Part shown: piece after piece, positions 19,401 through 28,827 of the stretch
Layout: each line of letters begins with the position of its first letter
How positions within the stretch are numbered: position 1 is the stretch's first letter
NCBI GenBank assembly: GCA_963709505.1
Contig: CAVPXC010000005.1
Coordinates: 186,001-250,000 of the forward strand
Length of the DNA stretch: 64,000 nucleotides
Reading direction: 5' to 3'
From: CAVPXC01 sp963709505
GTDB taxonomy: Bacteria; Chloroflexota; Anaerolineae; JAAEKA01
Made by a program: the position numbers and the translations under genes
Notes under the pieces: generated by a model
What the model was told of the DNA's origin: nothing
The model's database searches: none
The model's input: the letters and a program-made list of their open reading frames with translations, nothing else

Positions 19401-20865
19401 GTACCTGGCAGGACCACAGTCGCGCCGCTGCCCTGGATGCCGTAAATCGGCGTATAGGGTAGGCCACAGACATCATCGTTGACGATGGTTCCCTGGCCCT
19501 GACCATCCACAACCGTAGCGCCAACCACATTTATGACGTTGACGAAGAATGTCTCGTCAGGTTCTGCTGCCGTATCACCGTTGACCAGCACATCAAAGGT
19601 ATAGGTCGAGCTACCAGCAGGAATGGCTTGACCAGTTAGCCCTTTGGCTGTGAAGTCGCTAGGCGAGGTCGCCGTGTTATCAGCAGTTGCGATGTCAAAG
19701 GTCACACCGCCCGCCCCGGCCGGTGAGGAGAGACCGACTACGAAGGTAAACGTGGTTGTACCACTGTTACCCTCACTGATACTGACATCGTTGACTGTCA
19801 GGGAGGGCGTGGAGGGCACATCGTCGTCTTGGATCGTGCCTTGGCCCTGGCCGTCGACCACAGTTGCACCGGTGACGTTAGCGACGTTCACGAAGAACGT
19901 CTCTTCCGGCTCCACAGATCGTATCGCCGTTGACCAGGACGCTGAAAGAATAGTTTGAGCTTCCTGCGGGAATGGTCTGCCCGATCAGCGAGTTGGCCAC
20001 ATAGTCGTTGTCGGCTACGGTTGCCGAATTGTCCTGGGTGGCGATGTCGAAAGTGACGCCGCCAGGCCCGGCTGGTGAGGTCAGGCTAACTGTGAAGTTG
20101 AACGCGGTGGTGCCGCTGTTACCCTCGTTGAGGGTGATGTCGTTAACCGTCAGGTTGGGCAATGAAACGGTACATGGACTGAATGGTGATGCCGTATTGC
20201 GCGGGGCGGGGACACCCACGGTGAAGTCAGCCGCGTTGTTATCTGTTTCCGCACAACCATTGCTGTTTCGGAGATTAGCGGTGGTATTGGTAGTCGCAGG
20301 GGCAGGTCCGCTTCCCTCAAAGAAATTCGCTCCATCCCAACCGACTAGATCAACAATTAGGGCCAACGCAGCAGGCGGACAGGGCATCGAGCTACCATTG
20401 CAGCCCAGTCCTGTGCTCGTACTGGCGATGACCACCTTCCCGCCCGTCCCGCTCATATTGATCGGGGTCAAGTCGGTGACATGCGGGGCGGGCAGAGGGG
20501 TTGTGCCTCCTGCGCCCTGCGCTTCCTGGATCAGAAGGTACTGCCCGGGCTGTAGCGTCACTGCGGGTAGGGGGGTAATCAGGTTGGTGGCACTCCCGAA
20601 GTTGCCGGTTCCTGTTGCACTGGTGTATTGCACCGACCAGCCGGCCAAGGACACGACAGCCGTGCCAGCGGTTAAAGAGCTCAATGAAGTCATGAGTGTA
20701 GGTGGCGCCGCTGTTGCCGCCGCCTCCGTATACTTGGCTGATGACCACATCGGGTGAAATTGCCTCTGCGCTTGGCAGCGCCACCGGCAAGCCGGAAAGA
20801 AGCAACGCCAAGATGGCGGCCAGAATGGGCAGCCACGGCCGCCTGGGGAGAGTTGAAGAAAACAT
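16429..20865 (-). CDS. Giant secreted multidomain nuclease (ExeM/NucH type; four frameshifts)
   Basis: About 1,475 residues. Order: signal peptide (MFSSTLPRRP...LPSAEA); lamin-tail-like domain (PDVVISQVYGGGGNSGATY...DFIELFNR); two Calx-beta repeats (LTVNDITLNEGNSGT...FNFTVSL and LTVNDVSISEGNSGT); an ExeM-type OB region (YTPIYGIQGSG...GVVVGDYEG, GDIVRVTG); an endonuclease/exonuclease/phosphatase domain (NLLNFFNTF, VLGVNELENDGYGP, NHLKSKGSACD, DILMLGDYNSY, ISDHDPVVVGL); PKD-like repeats; and a C-terminal domain beginning NGGFVTGGGWINSPAGAY. It should degrade extracellular DNA for phosphate or carbon, or trim biofilm. Frame breaks near 16540, 18985, 19918 and 20690. The ATG at 20865 precedes the signal peptide. 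Confidence 0.88.
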
Positions 20866-21066
20866 GGGGGACACTCCTTTTGGCCCGTCTTTGGGCCCCG
20901 TATTGGGTTGTGATGAGAAACTCCGCCAGGAGGACCGCCCCTGGCAGAGCACATAGGGCCACGCGTGAGGTGGCGAGAGAGTCGGGAAGCTGGAGAAGCG
21001 ACTTGCGGTTCAGGACCATGCGATCGGCGAGCCTCGCTGCACCGTCGCGAAGGGAGTTGGTCACGC

Positions 21067-22110
21067 TCAAGAAAGAATTCTACTTCTACCGCATCGAAAA
21101 GTCAAACCAAGAGGAATTCGGCGGATGGCACCCATGACGACACCTGCGGTCAATACAGCAGCGAACTCCAGGGTCTCGACGGATGCACGCCGGCGGCTCA
21201 AAATGACCTTCCGCTGGCGGAGCATGTCCGGCAGTCCGAATATGCCAGCCACCTGCCCACGCAGTCTGGCGCGCGCCGCTTCGCCACGCCAAGCGCGCAA
21301 TGCATCGATCGCGATGCGCAGCTGGGCGCGCACGATCTCTCGCCAGTGCCGCTTGATCAGATCGCCCGGCCAGTTGCGGGCGATCACCCAAATCGTGTTG
21401 CGACCGGTGTAGTAGCTGGCGAGGATACCGCCGCCCGTCGCGCTGAGGTGGTGATAGACCCGCGCCTCCGGGACATAGATCGATTTCCAGCCCACCAACT
21501 GCAGCCGCCAGGCCAGGTCGACGTCCTCCATGTACATGAACAGCGCCGGATCGAAGCCGCCGGCCTCGTGCCAGGCCTCACGGCGATAGGCCGCCGCGCC
21601 GCCGCAGGGGCCGAACACCCAGCAGTCCTGGTCGTACTGCCCCTCATCCTTCTCCCATACGCCGCGGTTGCGCGGGATGCCGTCTTTGCCCATCATGTCT
21701 CCGGCCGTGTGGAGCGTATCGCGCCGGTCGAATAGCAGCATTTTGCTGGCCGCCGAGCCGGCCTCCGGCTGCGCCATCAGCCCCGTGACCAGCGCCTCCA
21801 GCCAGCCGGGCTCAGCCTCGGTGTCGTTGTTGAGCAGCACCAACATGTCGCCCCTTGCCGAGGCCACGCCGGTGTTGCAGGCCGCCACGAAGCCGGCGTT
21901 CTGCGCAAGCGCCATCACCCGTACTTCGGGGTAGCTTTCGGCCAGAAACTCGACCGAGCCATCGACGGACGCGTCGTCGACGACAATGACCTCGAAGCGC
22001 TCAGCCGGAAAAGTCTGCCTGCGCAGTGCATTCAGGCAGGGTGCCAGCAACGACTTGCCGTTGTAGTTGGGGATGATGACCGAGGCGAAGGGCAGTTCAG
22101 CTATGGGCAA
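21067..22110 (-). CDS. Family 2 glycosyltransferase
   Basis: 347 residues: GT-A core with FASVIIPNYNGKSLLAPCLNAL, VIVVDDASVDGSVEFL, LVLLNNDTEAEPGW (DxD-like) and MYMEDVDLAWRLQLVGW (ED catalytic region), then a basic C-terminal part. This is the rhamnosyltransferase-like GT2 group that often carries dTDP-sugar chemistry in operons. TTG 22110 is the probable start, since the protein begins PIAELPFASVI there. It overlaps the end of the RmlD-like gene by 14 bp, so translation is likely coupled. The reading frame continues upstream into that gene without sensible protein. Confidence 0.85.
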   Translation of the reverse strand: MPIAELPFASVIIPNYNGKSLLAPCLNALRRQTFPAERFEVIVVDDASVDGSVEFLAESYPEVRVMALAQNAGFVAACNTGVASARGDMLVLLNNDTEAEPGWLEALVTGLMAQPEAGSAASKMLLFDRRDTLHTAGDMMGKDGIPRNRGVWEKDEGQYDQDCWVFGPCGGAAAYRREAWHEAGGFDPALFMYMEDVDLAWRLQLVGWKSIYVPEARVYHHLSATGGGILASYYTGRNTIWVIARNWPGDLIKRHWREIVRAQLRIAIDALRAWRGEAARARLRGQVAGIFGLPDMLRQRKVILSRRRASVETLEFAAVLTAGVVMGAIRRIPLGLTFRCGRSRILS

Positions 22111-22949
22111 AATACGCCGCCAGTCCTTCTTGCCACGGGCGCAGGACAATGCCGAGGGCCGCGGCCGTCGTGTTGAGCAGAATCGCGTGCGGAGGCGGGG
22201 TCGTGCGTCTCGGCCATTCCCCCGAAGAGACCGGCGTGACCGGCACATCGCCGCGGCCGGCCTGGCGCAGGATCTCCAGGGCCCACTGGTGGCGCGTGCA
22301 ATAGCCGCTGTTGGTGAGATGGTAGATGCCGTAGTGCCGCAAATCGATCAGGCGGGCGATAGCGTCCGCCAGGTCGGGTGCGTAGGTCGGGTTGCCGAAC
22401 TCGTCGGCGACGACGCGCAAGGCGCCCTGTTTGTCGGCTGCGGCGACGATCTTGGCGATGAAGTTGTTGCCGCCGTTGTTGTACAGCCAGGCCGTGCGGG
22501 CGATATTGAAACGGCCAGCCATCAAACTGATGACGACCTTTTCGGCCGCCTCTTTGCTGCGAGCATAGGTTCCGCTGCGGGCGGCCGTCGCATCCCATTC
22601 GCGGTAGAAACCGGGCAGGCTCGCCGGGAAAGACCTCGTTGGTGCTGACCTGCACCAGCGCCGCGCCGCTGCGCTGGCAGGCCAGCGCAAGATGCTGCAC
22701 GCCGGTGACGTTGACAGCGTAGCAAGCGTCGGGCGTATCCTCTGCGCCGTCAACGTTCGTCCAGGCCGCAGCGTTGATCACCACTTCTGGCCGAAAATCA
22801 GCGATTTGCTCGACGATCGCGGGCTGGGTCATATCCACTTCGGGAAAGTCTAAAGCCAATATCTGTCTGCCAGCCAGCCGTTCCATCAGCGCCCGGCCAA
22901 GCTGGCCGCGAAATCCAAGTATGACAATGCGCTCAGGTTCTTTGGTCAA
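22097..22949 (-). CDS. rmlD: RmlD-like dTDP-4-dehydrorhamnose reductase / SDR (one frameshift)
   Basis: About 284 residues. Rossmann start RIVILGFRGQLGRALMERL, then PEVVINAAAWTNVDGAED, AVNVTGVQHLALAC, QVSTNEVF, the catalytic Tyr-Lys pair in GTYARSKEAAEK, and ARTAWLYNNGGNNFIAKI: all RmlD features. It makes dTDP-L-rhamnose or a similar 6-deoxysugar for the GT2 encoded next to it. The start is TTG at 22949: GGAGG lies 4 bp upstream of it and no ATG fits. Frame break near 22630. No other rml genes are in the window. Confidence 0.82.
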
Positions 22950-22970
22950 GGTACCTCCGATCAATGGATT

Positions 22971-23082
22971 GCAATTTGCAGGGTGCAAGTTGCAAGTGGC
23001 AGGTTGCAAGTGGCAAGTGGCAAGTGGCAAGTGGCAAGTCACGGCGAACTTGCACTGAACCCTGCAACCTGCAACCTGCCTC
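22971..23082. repeat. Heptamer repeat array (GCAAGTG type), inverted end
   Basis: At least nine 7-bp units (GCAAGTT, GCAAGTG, GCAGGTT) run from about 22977 to 23039. Complementary units CCTGCAA / CTTGCAC follow at 23050-23078, giving a foldable array. Confidence 0.85.
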
Positions 23083-23301
23083 ATTGTAACATGTTGGCGC
23101 AGGCCAAGCAAGCACAGCCGGGCATACGAGCGTACCTGACATCCTTTTCTAACAGCGCATTTCGCTGTATACTAGGTGTAGCAGCTGGTCACCCCTACCG
23201 GGCACGGTCAGCCCCATCCGGGGTGCAAGCAAAGTCCGGTTCCAGCGATTGGCGTGTGGGCATTTCGCTGCACGCTCCACGCACTTCCGGCATTAACCAT
23301 T

Positions 23302-23330
23302 GACAATTCACAATTCACAATTGACAATTG
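23302..23330. repeat. Heptamer repeat array (GACAATT / CACAATT)
   Basis: Four units of GACAATT / CACAATT, the same unit as at 13925, 31436 and 32368. It sits 50 bp before the tdh start. Confidence 0.75.
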
Positions 23331-23378
23331 TCTCTCTGCCCTTCATCTTCCTCCCTCCTAAAACCAGGAGTAACTTCA

Positions 23379-24426
23379 ATGACGAAGACCATGAAAGCCG
23401 TGATCAAGCCCGAACAAGCCCCTGGCATGGTGCTGGCCGAGGTGCCTATCCCGCAGGTCGGCCCGCAGGATGCGCTGATCAAAGATCAGAGCCACCTCGA
23501 TCTGCGGCACCGATCTGCACATCTACAAATGGGACGAGTGGGCGCGCAAGCGCATCCACCCGCCTCTGGTCGTCGGCCATGAATTTTGCGGGCATGTGGT
23601 CGCGATCGGCCGCGATGTCACCGAGGTCAAGGAGGGGGATTTCGTCTCCGCCGAGAGCCACATCATCTGCGGCAAATGTCCCCAGTGCCGCACGGGCAAC
23701 GGCCATATCTGCCAGAACACCCGCATCATCGGCGTCGACCGGGATGGCTGCTGGGCTGAGTACATCGCCATGCCGGCGTATAACCTGTGGCTCAACCCGC
23801 CGGACATGTCACCGGAGATCGCCAGCATGCTGGAAAACTTCGGCAACGCCGTGCACACCGCCTTCGCCACCGATCTGACCGCCAAAAAGGTGCTGATCAC
23901 CGGCTGCGGCCCCGTGGGACTGATGACAGTGGCCGTCGCCAAAGCAGCCGGTGCGCGTGCGATCTATGCCACCGACATCTCCCCCTACCGCCTGCGCCTC
24001 GCCCGGCAGATGGGCGCCACGCACGCGCTCAACGTGGCCGAGGTCGACGTGGTTGAAACCATTCGCCACGACACCGATGGCGAAGGCGTGGACGTGCTGC
24101 TGGAGATGAGCGGCGCGTCGTCTGCCTTTGAACAGGGCTTCAAGGCGCTGCGCGACGGCGGCTCGGCGGCGTTGCTTGGCCTGGCGCCCGGCATGATCGG
24201 CTTCGACATCAACAGCGCCATTATCTTTAAGGGCGCCACCGTCCACGGCATCGTCGGCCGCGAGCTGTGGGGCACCTGGTTCCGCATGCGCGGCCTGCTC
24301 AACTCCGGAGCCGTCGACCTGAGCCCGCTGGTCACCCACCGCTTCACCCTGGAACAGTGGGAGGATGCGGTCCAGATCATGAACAGCGGCGCGAGCGGGA
24401 AGGTGGTCATGTTCGTCGATGGCTGA
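23379..24426 (+). CDS. tdh: L-threonine 3-dehydrogenase (one frameshift)
   Basis: About 348 residues of the zinc medium-chain dehydrogenase family. Catalytic zinc region: SICGTDLHIYKW and VVGHEFCGHVVAIG; structural zinc Cys cluster CGKCPQCRTGNGHIC; NAD site ITGCGPVGLMTVAVAKAAGA; typical Tdh segment GIVGRELWGTWFRMRGLLNSG. It oxidises L-threonine to 2-amino-3-ketobutyrate, which Kbl downstream cleaves to glycine and acetyl-CoA. AGGAG 9 bp before ATG 23379 fixes the start. One extra base near 23490 breaks the frame just before the first Cys. Confidence 0.93.
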
Positions 24427-24427
24427 G

Positions 24428-24452
24428 TCGCAGGTGGCAGGTGGCAGGTGGA
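24428..24452. repeat. Short heptamer repeat (GCAGGTG)
   Basis: Three units GCAGGTG in tandem right after the tdh stop codon. Same unit as the long array at 48042-48236. Confidence 0.6.
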
Positions 24453-24595
24453 TAGCGGTGACTGCTCGCCTGCCTGATGCACTCCACCATCTGAACTAAA
24501 ACGGTCCTCTAGGGCTTCTCACCACTCCATGGCTTAGGTATCTCGGTTTCAGAGAGGGATTTCCAATCCCTGAACTGGTAGACAAGGAGTTATCC

Positions 24596-25788
24596 ATGGC
24601 AAAAGGAAATCAGCACAAGTTGGCTGGTTGGAGGATGAGCTCAAGGAGCTGCGCGAGGCCGGCCGGTTTACGAACATTCGCACGCTGGACTCGCCACAGG
24701 GCGCATGGTTGACCGTCGACGGCAAGAAAGTGCTGAATTTCTGCTCGAACAACTACCTTGGGCTGGCCAACCATCCGCGGGTTACGGCGGCAGCCAAGGC
24801 CGCGATCGACCAGTACGGCGTCGGGCCGGGCGCGGTGCGCACGATCGCCGGCACGATGACCTTGCACGAGACGCTCGAGCGCAAGCTGGCCGAGTTCAAG
24901 GGTGCGCCGGCCGCCATCACCTTCCAGAGCGGCTTCTCGGCCAACATCGGCGTGATTCCGGCGCTGGTGGGCGATAACGACCTGATCATCAGCGACCGGC
25001 TGAACCATGCGAGCATCATCGACGGCACCCGGCTAACCAAGGCCGCGCGCACGATCTACGAGCACGCCGACCCCAACTCGCTGCGCGATGTGCTGGAGGA
25101 CAATTACGGCCAGTACCCGCGCATCTTCGTCATCACCGACGGCGTGTTCAGCATGGACGGCGACATCGCGCCGCTGCCCGAGATCGTGGCGCTGGCCGAA
25201 GAGTTCAGCGCGATCACGATCGTGGACGACGCGCACGGCGAAGGCGTGCTCGGCCGCGGCGGCCGCGGCATCGTCGACCACTTCGGCCTGCACGGCCGGG
25301 TCGACGTGGAGATCGGCACGCTCAGCAAGGCCTTCGGCGTGGTGGGCGGCCTGGCGGCCGGGTCGCAGGTGCTGGTGGATTGGCTCAAGCAGCGCGGCCG
25401 GCCCTTCCTCTTCTCGAGCGCCATGACCGTGCCCGACGTCGCGGCCTGCATCGCCGCCGTGGACATCCTGGCCGAGTCGACCGAGCTGGTGGACAAGCTG
25501 TGGGACAACGCGCGCTATTTCAAGGAAGAAATGAAGCGCCTGGGTTTCGACATCGGCCGCAGCCAGACGCCGATCACGCCCGTGATGCTGGGCGAGGAGC
25601 TGCTCGCGCAGAGGTTCAGCAAGCGGCTGTACGAGGAAGGCGTCTTCGGCACGGCCATCACCTTCCCGACCGTCCAGCGCGGCATGGCCCGCATCCGCGT
25701 GATGATCTCCGCCGCCCACAGCCGCGCCGACCTCGACACCGGCCTGCAGACCTTCGCCAAAGTCGGCAAAGAGCTAGGTGTCATCTAG
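24596..25788 (+). CDS. kbl: Glycine C-acetyltransferase (2-amino-3-ketobutyrate CoA ligase)
   Basis: About 397 residues, class-II PLP alpha-oxoamine synthase. Landmarks: NFCSNNYLGLANHPRV, GPGAVRTIAGTM, FQSGFSANIGVIPAL, DRLNHASIIDG, IVDDAHGEGVLGRGGRG and the PLP lysine in GTLSKAFGVVGG. It cleaves 2-amino-3-ketobutyrate with CoA. ATG 24596 with AAGGAG upstream gives MAKGNQHKL; a one-base frame break near 24615 then joins LEDELKELREAGRF. Paired with tdh, it completes threonine degradation to glycine. Confidence 0.93.
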
Positions 25789-25815
25789 CTTGGTCGGAGA
25801 GGATCTTACGTCAAA

Positions 25816-25848
25816 AGATTGGACCTTTCTCGGAGAAAGGTCCAATCT
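25816..25848. repeat. 33-bp palindrome AGATTGG family, copy 3
   Basis: 15-bp arms identical to 9431-9464, with a 3-base loop CGG. It lies 28 bp after the kbl stop codon. Confidence 0.9.
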
Positions 25849-25868
25849 GCCCACCAGCCCTTGCACAG

Positions 25869-25902
25869 AGATTGGACCTTTCTCGGAAGAAAGGTCCAAT
25901 CT
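25869..25902. repeat. 34-bp palindrome AGATTGG family, copy 4
   Basis: Identical to 9431-9464, loop CGGA. It ends 23 bp before the UbiD start. Confidence 0.9.
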
Positions 25903-25925
25903 AGTCGTGCAACAAGTGCATTACT

Positions 25926-27266
25926 ATGTCCACTTTACGAGTTTTCATGCAGGCAGCCGATAACGCCGGCGCCATGGTGCAGATCGACAAACCGGTCGAT
26001 CCCTACCTGGAGATGGCGACGGTCATCGCCGCGTTGGATGGCCGGCCGGTCCTGTTCAATCAGGTGACGGGCAGCGAGTTTCGCGTGCTGTCCGGCCAGT
26101 GCTCTGACCGGCGCTACTTTGCGATGGCCTTGGGCTGCGAAGTCGACGAGCTGATCTTTCGCATGGCGGATGCATTCCAATCGCCACGGCCCCCGCCTCG
26201 CGTCGATCGGGCCGACGCGCCGTGCCAGCAGGTGGTCATGCCGGTGGTCGATCTGCAGCGTCTTCCGTTTCTGACCCATTACGCCGACGACGCAGGCCCG
26301 TACGCCACCGCAGCCATCGCCATCGTCAACGATCCCGACACGGGGCCTAACGTCAGCTTCCATCGCTGTCTGCGCCTGGACAGCAAACGACTGGCGGCAC
26401 GCATCGTCGAGCGCCGCGGCACGGACAGTGCGCTAAAAAAGACACCGAGCGACCTGCCCGTGGCCATCTGCATCGGGCTGCCGTTGCACGTGCTGCTGGC
26501 CGCCAGTATGGCGCCCGATCCGGGCATGGACGAGCTGGAGATCGCCCATGCCCTGGCGCCCACCCCGGTGACGAAGTGCCTGACGAACGACCTCTACGTC
26601 CCGGCCGAGGCGGAGTTCGTGCTGGAGGGCCGCATCACCCACAGGACCGTAGCCGAAGGCCCCTTCGTCGACCTGACCGAGACGTGGGACATCGTTCGTC
26701 AGCAGCCGGTGATCGAAATCGACTGCATCACCCATCGCCGCGACGCCATCTACCACGCTTTGTTGCCCGGCATGCTGGAGCACAAGATGCTGATGGGCAT
26801 GCCCAAGGAGCCCAGCATCTATGCCGCGGTGAACGAGGTGTGCCGCTGCCTGAACGTGAGCATCACGCCGGGCGGCACCTCGTGGCTGCACGCCGTGGTG
26901 CAGATCGACAAGCAGCACGCCGACGACGGCCGCAAAGCCGGCGAGGCGGCATTCCGCGGGCATGGCTCGCTCAAGCACGTCGTCGTGGTGGACGACGACG
27001 TCGACCTCTACGATCCAAGCGACGTGGAATGGGCCATCGCCACCCGCTTCCAGGCCGACCGCGACCTGGTGGTGTGGTCAAACCAGCCGTCGTCGTCGCT
27101 GGATCCGTCGGCGACGCACGTGCCAGGCCAAAAATCGCGCAGCGCCAAGATGGCGCTGGACGCTACCATTCCGTGGGACCAGGAAGACGGATGTACGCGA
27201 TTGCACGAGTTCAAACGTGTACCGCTTGCGAAAGCAGATGTGAACGAATACTTGCAGCGAATGTAA
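25926..27266 (+). CDS. UbiD-family (prenylated-FMN) decarboxylase
   Basis: 446 residues, unbroken. UbiD features: YADDAGPYATAAIAIVNDPDTG, NVSFHRCLRLDSKRLAARI, PVAICIGLPLHVLLAASM, CLTNDLYVPAEAEFVLEGRI, EGPFVDLTETWDIVRQQPVIEI and KHVVVVDDDVDLYDPSDVEWA. This family reversibly decarboxylates aromatic or alpha,beta-unsaturated acids with prenyl-FMN. No UbiX flavin prenyltransferase is nearby, so the cofactor must come from elsewhere. Usual UbiD proteins have about 490 residues; this one is slightly short. Substrate not predictable. ATG 25926 follows the palindrome pair. Confidence 0.85.
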   Translation: MSTLRVFMQAADNAGAMVQIDKPVDPYLEMATVIAALDGRPVLFNQVTGSEFRVLSGQCSDRRYFAMALGCEVDELIFRMADAFQSPRPPPRVDRADAPCQQVVMPVVDLQRLPFLTHYADDAGPYATAAIAIVNDPDTGPNVSFHRCLRLDSKRLAARIVERRGTDSALKKTPSDLPVAICIGLPLHVLLAASMAPDPGMDELEIAHALAPTPVTKCLTNDLYVPAEAEFVLEGRITHRTVAEGPFVDLTETWDIVRQQPVIEIDCITHRRDAIYHALLPGMLEHKMLMGMPKEPSIYAAVNEVCRCLNVSITPGGTSWLHAVVQIDKQHADDGRKAGEAAFRGHGSLKHVVVVDDDVDLYDPSDVEWAIATRFQADRDLVVWSNQPSSSLDPSATHVPGQKSRSAKMALDATIPWDQEDGCTRLHEFKRVPLAKADVNEYLQRM

Positions 27267-27375
27267 AAAACGCGCTGGTTCTTGTACCAGGAGCGGTCAT
27301 CGTCGAGTAAGAGTCGTCACTGGGAAAACATCTGACGTGGGACCGAGAACTTCGAGGGTTCGACGCGGTAGTGCC

Positions 27376-27404
27376 TTGCGCGAAGACACTTCCCAGGGTA
27401 CAAT
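27376..27404 (+). promoter_or_regulatory. Predicted promoter of the BrnT/BrnA-like operon
   Basis: TTGCGC (27376-27381), a 17-bp spacer and TACAAT (27399-27404), about 80 bp upstream of the toxin-like gene. Confidence 0.5.
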
Positions 27405-27482
27405 CCTAGTGTACCGGCAGATACGACGGTTGCCGGGCTAATCCATATCTCGTTGCTCGCTTTGCAGAAGGAGTACTGCCGG

Positions 27483-27770
27483 ATGAAGATATACGATGTC
27501 ATCTGGCTGGCAGAAGTCGAAGAGAAAATTATCGTCAAGCACAGCGTATGGCCGGAAGAAGCGGAAGAAGTGCTGGAGAATCGGCCCACGTGCGATTCAT
27601 GGAACGCGGACAGAGAGCAGGCGAAGATTTGTATGCTGCTTTCGGACAAACGGAAGGCGGAAGGTATCTGGCCGTCTACTTTATCTTAAAACAGATCACG
27701 CGAGGCTCTAATCGTTACAGCGCGGAACATGACTGACAAGGAAAGGCGATCTTATGGGAAGAGAAGATAG
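27483..27770 (+). CDS. BrnT-like type II toxin (two frameshifts)
   Basis: Joining three frames gives about 95 residues: MKIYDVIWLAEVEEKI and HSVWPEEAEEVLENR, then GEDLYAAFGQTEGGRYLAVYF, then EALIVTARNMTDKERRSYGK before TAG 27768. GxTxxGRxLxVxF followed by ARxMTxxER is the BrnT ribonuclease-toxin pattern (RelE-like fold). Breaks near 27590 and 27692, the latter at an AAAA run. The reconstructed end overlaps the antitoxin ATG (27754) by 17 bp, as is usual for brnT-brnA, which supports the reconstruction. Whether the toxin is truly broken or only mis-sequenced cannot be told. Confidence 0.75.
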
Positions 27771-28018
27771 AGTCGACACCATTTCTGGCGCTCAGTCCAT
27801 GGCTGAAATGGCTGAATTCTGGGACACCCATGATGCTACGGAATACGAAGACCAGACTTACGAGGTTGATATCGAGTTCAATTTGAAAACTCGGCGCCAC
27901 TACGTTGCCATTGATCCCGACGTCTTGGCCAGGCTGCGCGAGCAGGCCACAAAACGCGGGATCAGCCTCGAAAGCTTGGCGAAATCTCTGGCTTCAAGAA
28001 AAAGTTGCGGTTGCCTAG
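27754..28018 (+). CDS. BrnA/CopG-like antitoxin (one frameshift)
   Basis: About 87 residues: AEMAEFWDTHDATEYEDQTY, then EFNLKTRRHYVAIDPDVLARLREQATKRGISLESL, a ribbon-helix-helix segment. Near 27985 a frame change gives the natural ending NLWLQEKVAVA with TAG at 28016; without it the tail reads as unrelated residues to 28029. The WDTHD...EF segment is common in CopG-type partners of BrnT and DUF4258 toxins. It should bind and silence the toxin encoded just upstream and repress their common promoter. Confidence 0.72.
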
Positions 28019-28081
28019 CATTGAGCTAAGGGCACTTCGCTGTCGGTCGTTCTGTTCAACCGACCCATTCTGAGAATTTTC

Positions 28082-28711
28082 ATGCGCCCGGAGACCCTCC
28101 GACTCTTCATCGCCATCGAGCTAACGCCAGAGGTGCACCTGGCCCTGGCGCAGCTTCAGGATACCCTGAAACGCCAGCTGCCGCCCAAGGTCGTCCGCTG
28201 GACCAAGCCGGATGGCATTCATTTGACCCTCAAGTTTCTCGGCGACACGCCGCAAGACAAGGTGCCGGCCGTGGTCCAGGGTATAACTGCCGCGGCGGCC
28301 GGCTTTGCGCCGTTTGAGTTCCATGTGGCTGGCTTTGGCTGTTTCCCCAATCCCCGTAAGGCGCGCGTGCTGTGGGTGGGCGTGCCGGACATCCCAAAGA
28401 ACCTGGCCGGGTTGCAACGCGCCGTCGACCTGCACATGCATAAGCTTGGCTTTGCCAAGGAAGAGCGGGCATTCAGCCCGCACCTGACCCTGGGCCGGGT
28501 CAACAACTCTGCCTCGCCAGCCGAACGGCAAACATTGAGCGATCTGCTGGCCAAGACCCAGGTCGGTCTGCTGGGAACCGTGCCGGCGCACGAGGTCATC
28601 CTGTTCCAGAGCGACCTGCTGCCGGGCGGCGCGGTCTACACCGCCTTGGCGCGTGTTCCGCTCGGCTGCAGCCAGCACCCTAGAATCGGCCGACAAATCC
28701 GGCTGCGGTGA
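28082..28711 (+). CDS. thpR: RNA 2',3'-cyclic phosphodiesterase
   Basis: 209 residues; about 190 is usual, so the C-terminus is slightly long. Both 2H-phosphoesterase motifs are present: HLTLKFLGDTP and HLTLGRVNN, about 95 residues apart, and RLFIAIELTPEVHLAL is the usual N-terminus. The enzyme opens 2',3'-cyclic phosphates in RNA. The coding end overlaps a 50-bp dispersed repeat (28701-28750), so the last residues may be foreign. No operon partners. Confidence 0.9.
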   Translation: MRPETLRLFIAIELTPEVHLALAQLQDTLKRQLPPKVVRWTKPDGIHLTLKFLGDTPQDKVPAVVQGITAAAAGFAPFEFHVAGFGCFPNPRKARVLWVGVPDIPKNLAGLQRAVDLHMHKLGFAKEERAFSPHLTLGRVNNSASPAERQTLSDLLAKTQVGLLGTVPAHEVILFQSDLLPGGAVYTALARVPLGCSQHPRIGRQIRLR

Positions 28712-28750
28712 AGGGGGAAGAGCAGGATTTGCGGAATAACCGGATCGGAC
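28701..28750. repeat. 50-bp dispersed repeat, copy 1 (downstream of mutS2)
   Basis: GGCTGC, a variable 5-bp stretch, then GGGGAAGAGCAGGATTTGCGGAA-like core and GGATCGGAC. A direct copy lies at 31612-31660 on the other side of mutS2. It overlaps the end of thpR by 11 bp. Confidence 0.75.
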
Positions 28751-28827
28751 GCTTTGATGGTAGCTGCGGATCGAGGACTTCTACCGATAACCCAATCATG
28801 ATCGAGTAGTTCACCGAAGAGATCTGC

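Larger units (their letters stand above)
22950..23378. other. Intergenic region between divergent rmlD and tdh
   Basis: A 429-bp gap with no credible gene. It contains a heptamer array (22971-23082), a possible -10 TATACT at 23168-23173 pointing to tdh, about 120 bp of non-repetitive sequence, and a second heptamer cluster at 23302-23330. No riboswitch class could be recognised in the leader. Confidence 0.6.

Noticed and set aside
23083..23378. Possible glycine or other riboswitch in the tdh leader
   Set aside because: The functional link was tempting, but I could not find the conserved core of the glycine or any other riboswitch class.
24480..24595. Possible tRNA or structured RNA between tdh and kbl
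   Set aside because: Short complementary stretches are present, but no acceptor stem, anticodon arm or TTCRANY loop in the right spacing.
27317..27649. Minus-strand frame opposite the BrnT-like gene
   Set aside because: Antisense shadow; the plus strand holds conserved BrnT motifs and a promoter.
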